This document shows, one piece after another, positions 1-5,394 of a DNA stretch of 5,394 nt (the first letter of the stretch is position 1; the number at the start of each line of letters is the position of its first letter). A program made the translations under genes and the position numbers. This DNA is from Candidatus Delongbacteria bacterium (lineage in GTDB: Bacteria; UBA4055): the NCBI GenBank assembly GCA_003477045.1, contig DMTS01000014.1, positions 1-5,394 on the forward strand. The letters are read 5' to 3'. Under the pieces are notes generated by a model that ran no database searches, was not told the DNA's origin, and worked only from the letters and a program-made list of their open reading frames with translations.

Positions 1-62
1 ATAACTGCCAAAAGTACGATACAGTAAAGCTTAAAAAGAATTTGTATTTTGTTGATTTTCAT
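1..62 (-). CDS. Start of an exported or membrane protein (partial, runs off left edge)
   Basis: Reading leftwards from the ATG at 62-60, 20 codons are visible: MKINKIQILFKLYCIVLLAV. Lysines at residues 2, 5 and 11 are followed by a hydrophobic stretch (YCIVLLAV), which is the layout of a Sec signal peptide or a first membrane segment. The start is supported by AAGGAG, six bases upstream. No function can be assigned because the mature protein lies outside the window. The gene has the same orientation as the PHP-domain gene upstream of it, but a strong terminator separates them, so it probably has its own promoter. The absence of stops over 20 codons alone would be weak evidence; the combination with the ribosome binding site and the charged-then-hydrophobic pattern makes a real gene likely. 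Confidence 0.7.
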   Translation of the reverse strand, partial: MKINKIQILFKLYCIVLLAV

Positions 63-68
63 TTTCAG

Positions 69-74
69 CTCCTT
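69..74 (-). promoter_or_regulatory. Ribosome binding site of the left-edge gene
   Basis: The minus strand reads AAGGAG here, followed by six bases (CTGAAA) and then ATG. This is a near-perfect Shine-Dalgarno at good spacing, and it is the main reason for calling the truncated gene at the left edge. I found no convincing -35/-10 pair in the AT-rich stretch between it and the terminator. Confidence 0.75.
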
Positions 75-143
75 GTAATTTATAATATGTAATAATAACG
101 ATCAGATGTAAGAGAAAGTTTAGTGAAATATTAGAATTATGTT

Positions 144-180
144 AAATAAAAAACCCCCTGAACCGGAGTTCAAGAGGGTT
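144..180 (-). terminator. Rho-independent terminator of the PHP-domain gene
   Basis: On the minus strand the arm AACCCTCTTGAAC (180-168) pairs with GTTCAGGGGGTT (163-152) around the four-base loop TCCG, with a small internal imperfection. It is followed by a T-rich run (TTTTTTATTT, with the T run overlapping the end of the stem). It begins 27 bases downstream of the TAG stop of the PHP-domain gene. On the plus strand the stem is followed by only four T residues, so termination in that direction would be weaker. Confidence 0.88.
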
Positions 181-207
181 TTGAGGAGTGCTTTATAATT
201 TAATATT

Positions 208-2205
208 CTAGTTTTTTGCGACTATATACCAGAACTGCCTTAATCCTGTTGCAGGTGTTGTATATGAGTTGTTTACAACATTCGCTGTAAATGTGTAATT
301 ACCGTAAGGATCAGTTGAGGAATAAACATCATAGCTTGCTGCTCCTGAAACGGTGTCCCAGGAAACTGTCACATCAGATCCGTTAACGCTTGTAATTACA
401 TTGGACGGGGCATCAGGCGTTACCTGTAAAGGTATTATAAACTCAACATGAAGTTTAGGGGGATATCCGCCTTCGTAAGGATCCGCTACCCTTTCATCAG
501 AGTCGGTATCGTCTTTCCAGACAATAAAAGTCATGCTGTTGCCGCTTGTCCAGCCTGTTCTGTCAACAACTTCTTGAACAACTGTGCTCATGTCAGGGAA
601 ATTGTATATTGTTTCCGCTGTCCATGAAGGCGGATTTGTCCATGTGACTATACTCGATGTTTTTGTTCTGTTCGACAGGTTCCATGCTGATGTCGAGAAT
701 GCCGGAGAATTGTCTGTAGCTTCCGCGGCGAATTTTATATGGTTCAGTGCTTTTGTGTCCGTTTCGTCGGCCCTGATTTCGATGTATGCCGATGTTATGA
801 TTGCGCCATTAGGAATATTAACTTCGTTAAATCTGATACCGACCTGCGGGTTCTGAGCATCATCACAGAATTCAAGGTCCGAGCTGTCGGTGTACATGCT
901 TCCGTCAGCCATGAACTGTTCAACATCGTCAGCACCAGAACTTACCTCTACGGAAACAGATCCCGTATTAGTTATTGTAATAAAACCGTTCTTTGTTTCA
1001 GAATCTTCTCCATAAGCGTTAGTGACTGTCAGAGACACATTATATGTTCCGATAGCGTTGTAAACAACTGACGGGTTTTGTTCAGTGCTTGAGGAAGGAG
1101 TGCCTCCGGTAAAAGTCCATGCCCATGTCGTAGGGTGATTTGCTGACAGATCGGTAAAAGTTACGGTTTGTCCTATGCCGGCAGAAACATCGTCTGCAGA
1201 AAAATCCGCAACTGGAGGAGTGGTAGTAATAGTCTCAAATCCGAATGGCTGAGTGAAAGAATCTCCGTTGGAACCGTCGAGAATCGCCCTTACAAAAGCT
1301 TTATCGGTGTATGTGGAATAATTGAATGTGGCACCTGTTCCCACAACTGTTGTACCGGGTCCGATCCAGCTTATGCTTGTATAGCCTGTAGCAGTTATTG
1401 AAATGGTTTTGTTTACATCGTCAACTGCGATCCCGCTTATTCTCGGTACATTTGCTGTGCCTGTTCCTGAAGGTTCGTAGCAAAAATAAAAAACTCCTTC
1501 ATCCATACAAGTTGTAAGGTCAGCCTGAGTAAGTGCCGGCATCAGCATGAACTGATAATTATGGTACAGGTGAGATAGTGTGTGCATGTCGTCGTTTGAA
1601 AAACCCCATACCATCTTGTCTTCAGCAGGGAATAAATTAGTATTGATATTGTCCCATAGCTGTCTGTCTGTCGGGTATCTGTCCCCCTGGTTGTAAACTT
1701 CAATACCGATATTTGTGGAATAATCTCTGTACCACGGAATAAACCACGCCCAATCCGTTGCCGCATGAGTTCTTCCGGGATGATTAATGTGAGACCTTCC
1801 GTTATTTGTCTGTACATTCGGGATTGCCTGTTCAAGAGTAGCGGATGTAAGTGTAAAATTAAAGAATCCGTTATCGTGATCGCTGTTTGAGAATTCATCT
1901 CCTCTTACTCCAAGCATACCGAGCGATTCGGGAGTTGGTGCTCCGTACGAATTCCATGGCCATAATACGAAATTATGATCAGTCATAGCAAGTATCTTGT
2001 AACCCTTTGATGCGTAAGCGTTTATCACTGTGTTCGGGGATTCCGATCCGTCGCTGTAGGTCGTGTGCGTATGAAAGTTCCCCTTGTACTGCTGGTATGT
2101 GCCCCAGTTTACATCAGCGTAAGGGTTCTGCACCATGTTGACAACCGTTTGCGCATTCATATAAAAGAATACGCACAAAATTACCGTCATTATTATTTTT
2201 TTCAC
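208..2205 (-). CDS. Secreted PHP-domain metallohydrolase with PKD, DNRLRE-like and FN3-like modules
   Basis: This 665-residue protein starts with a signal peptide (about 1-19, cleavage near NAQ). A PHP-type hydrolase domain covers about 38-245, with the motifs HTH plus SDG (H45, H47, D52), TDH (D76, H77), GDE (E104), NHP (H142, with H139 nearby) and DDMH (D206, H208). All expected metal-ligand motifs are present, so a metal-dependent hydrolase, perhaps a phosphoesterase, is likely; the substrate is unknown. A small beta segment (about 254-325) follows. Then comes a PKD domain (330-412, with VADF, TFTD and WAWTF), a DNRLRE/CBM96-like beta domain (415-590, with SSDLEF, VGIRF, IPNGA and GWTSGN) and a fibronectin-III-like domain (596-665). 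C233 and C242 could form a disulphide. The start is GTG: GGAGG lies four bases upstream, an in-frame TGA seven codons upstream excludes a longer protein, and the internal ATG at codon 6 is too far from GGAGG. The C-terminus shows no type IX sorting tail, so the route beyond the periplasm is unclear. A terminator follows. Confidence 0.9.
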   Translation of the reverse strand: MKKIIMTVILCVFFYMNAQTVVNMVQNPYADVNWGTYQQYKGNFHTHTTYSDGSESPNTVINAYASKGYKILAMTDHNFVLWPWNSYGAPTPESLGMLGVRGDEFSNSDHDNGFFNFTLTSATLEQAIPNVQTNNGRSHINHPGRTHAATDWAWFIPWYRDYSTNIGIEVYNQGDRYPTDRQLWDNINTNLFPAEDKMVWGFSNDDMHTLSHLYHNYQFMLMPALTQADLTTCMDEGVFYFCYEPSGTGTANVPRISGIAVDDVNKTISITATGYTSISWIGPGTTVVGTGATFNYSTYTDKAFVRAILDGSNGDSFTQPFGFETITTTPPVADFSADDVSAGIGQTVTFTDLSANHPTTWAWTFTGGTPSSSTEQNPSVVYNAIGTYNVSLTVTNAYGEDSETKNGFITITNTGSVSVEVSSGADDVEQFMADGSMYTDSSDLEFCDDAQNPQVGIRFNEVNIPNGAIITSAYIEIRADETDTKALNHIKFAAEATDNSPAFSTSAWNLSNRTKTSSIVTWTNPPSWTAETIYNFPDMSTVVQEVVDRTGWTSGNSMTFIVWKDDTDSDERVADPYEGGYPPKLHVEFIIPLQVTPDAPSNVITSVNGSDVTVSWDTVSGAASYDVYSSTDPYGNYTFTANVVNNSYTTPATGLRQFWYIVAKN

Positions 2206-2209
2206 TTTT

Positions 2210-2214
2210 CCTCC
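2210..2214 (-). promoter_or_regulatory. Ribosome binding site deciding a GTG start
   Basis: The minus strand reads GGAGG, then AAAA, then GTG. The four-base spacing is slightly short but workable. The site selects GTG at 2205 over the in-frame ATG at 2190, which would lie 19 bases away. The leader just upstream is very A-rich, with runs of nine (2216-2224) and seven (2227-2233) A residues. Confidence 0.75.
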
Positions 2215-2280
2215 ATTTTTTTTTCATTTTTTTAATCTCTTTCGAGTTTGGCATTGGAAATTTATGGTATGAATGTTAAT

Positions 2281-2295
2281 AACTGATTATCAGTT
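2281..2295. repeat. Perfect 15-base palindrome, possible operator
   Basis: AACTGAT-T-ATCAGTT has two perfect 7-base arms around a single central base. It lies 76-90 bases upstream of the hydrolase GTG start and covers a candidate -10 box (GATAAT on the minus strand). Odd-length palindromes of this size are common binding sites for dimeric repressors. There is no T-rich tail, and a one-base loop cannot form a stable hairpin, so a terminator is unlikely. The regulator cannot be named from sequence alone, and a single copy could occur by chance in AT-rich DNA. Confidence 0.5.
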
Positions 2296-2314
2296 TCTGA
2301 GAAAACCGTGTTAT
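2286..2314 (-). promoter_or_regulatory. Candidate sigma-70-like promoter of the PHP-domain gene
   Basis: On the minus strand ATAACA (2314-2309, four of six matches to TTGACA) is followed after 17 bases by GATAAT (2291-2286, five of six matches to TATAAT). Transcription would start near 2279, giving a leader of roughly 75 bases. The -10 box sits within the 15-base palindrome, so a protein bound there could block transcription. AT-rich DNA yields such matches often, and promoter consensus differs in Bacteroidota, so this is tentative. Confidence 0.33.
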
Positions 2315-2420
2315 TTTCATTAGAATTGTCTCAACATCAAGGTTTAGACGGGGATATTATTTAAAAGGAATGGGTGTTCTTAACTTATTTAGTTTATTAA
2401 TATAAAGACGATATTTAAAG

Positions 2421-2437
2421 CCGTTAACAGTAAACGG
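2421..2437. repeat. Short inverted repeat CCGTT/AACGG
   Basis: Arms CCGTT (2421-2425) and AACGG (2433-2437) flank a seven-base spacer, about 110 bases upstream of the receptor start. Related ACGG-containing words recur at 2471-2474 and 2506-2513. With five-base arms this may be chance; it is listed because it lies in the shared control region. Confidence 0.3.
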
Positions 2438-2483
2438 TCGAAATCCTAACTGCAATTTATCAAATAAATAACGGTTTCTTAAG

Positions 2484-2496
2484 GTATTTTAAATAC
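2484..2496. repeat. 13-base palindrome overlapping a candidate -10 box of the receptor gene
   Basis: GTATTT-T-AAATAC has six-base perfect arms around one base. Its right end overlaps TACAAT at 2494-2499 on the plus strand, which matches TATAAT at five of six positions. A start near 2506 would give a leader of about 43 bases. No good -35 is seen 16-18 bases upstream, so the promoter is weakly supported. The palindrome is AT-rich and may be coincidental. Confidence 0.3.
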
Positions 2497-2537
2497 AATA
2501 TTAACAAACGGACTGCAAATTACAGCAGTGTTTAAAC

Positions 2538-2543
2538 AAGGAG
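2538..2543 (+). promoter_or_regulatory. Ribosome binding site of the TonB-dependent receptor gene
   Basis: AAGGAG lies five bases before the ATG at 2549. It fixes this start over the in-frame GTG codons at 2528 and 2543, one upstream of the site and one overlapping it. The in-frame stop TAA at 2480-2482 limits any longer version. Confidence 0.8.
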
Positions 2544-2548
2544 TGAAA

Positions 2549-5394
2549 ATGAGGAGCAGCACGAATTTTATGACCGTCAGATTGTTATGGGTCATCTTTA
2601 TTTTAAGTGTGTCATTTGCGGCATACGGGCAAAGGTTTCAGAACGGAAAGCTTAGGGGAACTGTTATCGACAAAGCCACGAATGAGCCTATTGAGGATGT
2701 GAGCGTTTATCTTACGAACGCAAAACTGGGCAAAAAGATCGGATCTACAACAGATGAAAAAGGAAACTATACTATAACTTACATTCCATTTGGCGATTAT
2801 GTTCTTGTCGCTGAATATGTGGGTTATCACAAAGTCGTGATAGAAAATTTTAAAATATTTTTTACTGATTACAGAGACCTTGATATCTCCATGAAAATTG
2901 ATGAAGTACAGCTGAGCGAAATATCTGTATCTGTTGATGCCGAAAAGACAAGTAAAGAAATACAGATCCAGAAAAGACAGATGGAGATCAATGTTATTGA
3001 TGCCATAAGTGCTGAAGAGATATCGTCATACGGTTCCGGAGATGCCGCTGGTGCAATGAAACATGTTACGGGAGCATCCGTAGAAGACGGAAAATATGTT
3101 TTCGTCAGAGGACTGGGTAACAGGTATTCGACGGTACATTTAAACGGGGTAGAACTACCTTCAGCAGATCCGGACCAGAATTCATTTCAGTTAGATCTTG
3201 TATCATCGAGCGTGATGGACGACATCGCCACATCAAAATCATTCACTCCCGACAAACCCGGAAATTTTGCCGGCGGGCTCGTAAATATATCCACAAAAAG
3301 TTTAACGGATAGAGATTATGTGAAAGTATCGGTATCAAACGGGATAAATACTAATACCAGTATGCAGGATTATCTTTCATATAAAGGCGGCGACACAGAC
3401 TGGCTTGCTTATGATGACGGAACAAGAGATATACCTGAAGAACTGAAAAACAACGATATAAAATTACTTGCGCCTCTGCCGTTCGTAAGCACTATAAATG
3501 ACAGCGCAAGGATAATTAACACCCAGAATGTTCTTGACCTTGATCGTTATTCCAGATCATTCAACAGCATTATGACACCTGTAAAACAGACGGCTCCGAT
3601 AAATCAGAGTTACGGTATAAATTACGGAAAAAAACTAAAGTTCAGAGAGTCAAGTTTTTTTGATATTCTGTCAACGCTTAAATATTCCAGAAAATTTGAG
3701 TCCTTTGAAGGCGGAATTTTAAACAATTATGTACTGACCGGTTCGGGAACTACAGAGCTTAGTAACGAGTTCGCTTTTACAGAAATGAAGGGGGAGGAGA
3801 ATATTGACATCAACGGACTGCTGAATCTGCAGTACAGGTTCAATGATGATCATGATCTTTTCTTTAATACAATGTTCACTCAGAGTGCAACTGATATCGC
3901 AAGAGAAATTACAGGGCACTATTACGACGGCAATATGGATCCGGAAAGCGTGTATGAGACCAGAGTTTTAAAATGGATCGAAAGACAACTGATTACAAAT
4001 CAGCTTCGCGGAAAACATATATTCACAAAGCTGTGGAGTACAGAAGTCGAATGGAACGGAACGGTCAGCAATACAAGCCAGAAAGAACCTGACACAAGAT
4101 TTTTCAGCAACCATTACAGTAACGAATACGAAGTTGTGGAAGATCCCGATTCCGGTGATCTTGATACTTTGGGGACATACAGATATTATTCAATCTCACC
4201 GTCGCTTTATAAAGAACCTTCAAGATATTACAGGGAAATGAGTGAAGACAGTTATAATTTTGATCTGAAGTTTTCTGTACCGTTTTCAATATACAGGAAC
4301 GGAGACTCCAAATTCAGAACAGGTGCTTATTTTTCAAAAAAGGACAGATCGTTCAGAGAAAAGGTTTATACAATTGCAAACGCGGGTCAGGCAGGTTATC
4401 AGTTTAATGACTACAATGGCGATCCGGGGCTTTATTTTACTGAAGGCATGGGGGTTCAAGACATAACTCTGCTTCAGTCAAATATCAGATATACATGGGG
4501 AAATTATCTTGTTGATGCAACAGAAAAAAGATCAAATTATGACGGAGTGCAGTACATAAACGCGTTTTTCCTTATGGCGGATGTACCGGTAACTGACAGA
4601 CTTAATCTGACTGTGGGCGGCAGGCTGGAGATCACCGATATGGAATCGGCTACTCAGGACTCCACCTTTGAACAGGGTAGTATAAAAGAGACAGATCTGC
4701 TTCCAGCAGGAATACTAAATTACAGAATAATAGATAATCTCGTAGGTAAATTATCTTATGGAAGAACACTGGCCAGGCCGTCTTTAAGAGAACTTGCGCC
4801 GTTCCCGTCGCTGGATTTTGCCGGGGGATTTTTCTTTACGGGAAATGCTGATCTTAAGAGAACGCTTATAGATAATTACGATCTGAGATTTGATTATTTT
4901 GAGAGACCGGGAGAACTTTATTCAATAAGTTTATACTACAAATATTTTAAATATCCGATTGAAAAGGCTTTTTTAAACGACAATAAAGAAATTCAATATC
5001 AGAATGTTGACAGAGCTGATGTCAAAGGAATTGAGCTTGAAGTAAAAAAAGATCTTGATCAGATACATCCTTTTATGAAGTATTTTTTCGTTTCAGCAAA
5101 TTTCTCATATATAATTTCTGAAGTGAGGATACCCGATTCAGAAATGGCAGCCATACTTGTCGCAGATCCGGATGCCGACAATACAAGACCGCTTGAAGGT
5201 CAGCCTGAATATATATTTAATTTCTACTTCCAGTTTAACAACAAGGAAACTGACACAAATGCGAGCATAAATTACAATCTCACAGGAGAGAAACTTTCAG
5301 AGAATTCAATCGGAGGTACTCCGGATATTTACGAAGTGCCTTCACATAAAATCGGATTTTCTTTCGGCCAGAAGTTTTTGAAAAATTATGAAGT
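2549..5394 (+). CDS. TonB-dependent outer-membrane receptor with carboxypeptidase-regulatory-like N-domain (3' partial)
   Basis: The frame stays open for 948 codons plus two bases to the right edge. It encodes an outer-membrane active transporter that imports a ligand using energy from TonB-ExbB-ExbD. A signal peptide (about 1-28, ending AAYGQ) is followed by a carboxypeptidase-regulatory-like beta domain (34-118, with GTVIDKATNEPIEDVSV and GNYTI), a TonB-box-like segment EISVSVDA (124-131) and the plug (about 140-250). Plug motifs are VIDAISAEEI, VRGLGNRYS (186-194), LNGVELPS (198-205) and PGNFAGG (237-243). The beta barrel fills the rest and includes ARPSLRELAPF (742-752), a motif typical of this receptor class, and the late-barrel DVKGIELEV (824-832). 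The final sequence is still barrel, so probably only the last strands are missing. The ligand cannot be read from sequence. It is transcribed away from the PHP hydrolase gene. It does not look like a SusC protein, and whether a SusD-like partner lies downstream cannot be seen. Confidence 0.93.
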   Translation, partial: MRSSTNFMTVRLLWVIFILSVSFAAYGQRFQNGKLRGTVIDKATNEPIEDVSVYLTNAKLGKKIGSTTDEKGNYTITYIPFGDYVLVAEYVGYHKVVIENFKIFFTDYRDLDISMKIDEVQLSEISVSVDAEKTSKEIQIQKRQMEINVIDAISAEEISSYGSGDAAGAMKHVTGASVEDGKYVFVRGLGNRYSTVHLNGVELPSADPDQNSFQLDLVSSSVMDDIATSKSFTPDKPGNFAGGLVNISTKSLTDRDYVKVSVSNGINTNTSMQDYLSYKGGDTDWLAYDDGTRDIPEELKNNDIKLLAPLPFVSTINDSARIINTQNVLDLDRYSRSFNSIMTPVKQTAPINQSYGINYGKKLKFRESSFFDILSTLKYSRKFESFEGGILNNYVLTGSGTTELSNEFAFTEMKGEENIDINGLLNLQYRFNDDHDLFFNTMFTQSATDIAREITGHYYDGNMDPESVYETRVLKWIERQLITNQLRGKHIFTKLWSTEVEWNGTVSNTSQKEPDTRFFSNHYSNEYEVVEDPDSGDLDTLGTYRYYSISPSLYKEPSRYYREMSEDSYNFDLKFSVPFSIYRNGDSKFRTGAYFSKKDRSFREKVYTIANAGQAGYQFNDYNGDPGLYFTEGMGVQDITLLQSNIRYTWGNYLVDATEKRSNYDGVQYINAFFLMADVPVTDRLNLTVGGRLEITDMESATQDSTFEQGSIKETDLLPAGILNYRIIDNLVGKLSYGRTLARPSLRELAPFPSLDFAGGFFFTGNADLKRTLIDNYDLRFDYFERPGELYSISLYYKYFKYPIEKAFLNDNKEIQYQNVDRADVKGIELEVKKDLDQIHPFMKYFFVSANFSYIISEVRIPDSEMAAILVADPDADNTRPLEGQPEYIFNFYFQFNNKETDTNASINYNLTGEKLSENSIGGTPDIYEVPSHKIGFSFGQKFLKNYE

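Larger units (their letters stand above)
2206..2548. other. Divergent intergenic control region
   Basis: This 343-base AT-rich stretch separates the start codons of two divergent genes and must hold the control sites of both. I see no convincing gene or structured RNA in it. It contains a perfect 15-base palindrome near the hydrolase gene, a 13-base palindrome near the receptor gene, an inverted repeat CCGTT/AACGG at 2421-2437, and the motif AAACGG followed by T/A and C at 2432-2439 and 2506-2513. A TTAACT/TATAAA pair at 2380-2406 has only a 15-base spacer and is a poor promoter candidate. No Bacteroides-type TAnnTTTG box was found upstream of the receptor. Confidence 0.7.

Noticed and set aside
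584..1401. Plus-strand open frames at 584-856, 739-1071 and 1168-1401
   Set aside because: They lie wholly within the well-supported hydrolase gene on the opposite strand, overlap one another, and encode no recognisable domains.
1542..1898. Minus-strand 118-codon frame
   Set aside because: It is an alternate frame of the PHP domain region, whose catalytic motifs are in the other frame; its translation has no family resemblance.
2281..2295. Terminator hairpin at the palindrome
   Set aside because: A one-base loop and no following T-run make a transcription terminator unlikely; an operator fits better.
2380..2406. TTAACT/TATAAA as the receptor promoter
   Set aside because: The 15-base spacer is short and the -35 match poor; random matches are expected in this AT-rich region.
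2612..4289. Minus-strand frames at 2612-2830, 3719-3919 and 4104-4289
   Set aside because: They are antisense to the receptor gene, whose motifs run through all three regions, and they lack domain signatures.
2549..5394. SusC-type glycan receptor
   Set aside because: The plug and barrel motifs (VIDAISAEEI, VRGLGNRYS, ARPSLRELAPF) fit a different receptor class, and no SusD-like gene is visible, although the downstream side is cut off.
1..5394. CRISPR arrays, tRNA or rRNA genes, insertion sequences
   Set aside because: No regularly spaced repeats, no tRNA-like cloverleaf or rRNA sequence, and no transposase or terminal inverted repeats were seen by eye.

Overview
The window looks like a piece of chromosome from a Gram-negative, AT-rich member of the Bacteroidota/FCB group. 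The evidence is a TonB-dependent outer-membrane receptor with the N-terminal carboxypeptidase-regulatory-like extension typical of that group, next to a secreted mosaic protein built from PHP, PKD, DNRLRE-like and fibronectin-III-like modules. The secreted protein lacks a recognisable type IX secretion C-terminal tail. Its ending (a fibronectin-like module closing in FWYIVAKN) recalls proteins of deep FCB lineages such as Cloacimonadota or Delongbacteria more than Flavobacteriia, but that placement is only an impression.

Layout, left to right. (1) Positions 1-62, minus strand: the first 20 codons of a gene that runs off the left edge, with a good ribosome binding site and a signal-peptide-like N-terminus. 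(2) A short spacer, then a strong intrinsic terminator (about 144-180) that ends the next gene. (3) Positions 208-2205, minus strand: a complete 665-residue exported PHP-type metallohydrolase with C-terminal beta modules, starting at GTG. (4) A 343-base divergent intergenic region (2206-2548) holding both control regions, including a perfect 15-base palindrome that overlaps a candidate -10 box. (5) Positions 2549 to the right edge, plus strand: a TonB-dependent receptor missing only its last barrel strands.

The divergent pair may be a functional unit in which an exported hydrolase processes an extracellular or periplasmic substrate and the receptor imports a product. PHP enzymes are often phosphoesterases, so phosphate or nucleotide scavenging is one idea; the sequence does not prove it. 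I saw no RNA genes, CRISPR arrays, insertion sequences or disrupted genes. The families are all known; the most noteworthy points are the secreted PHP mosaic, its divergent pairing with the receptor, and the palindromes in the shared control region.
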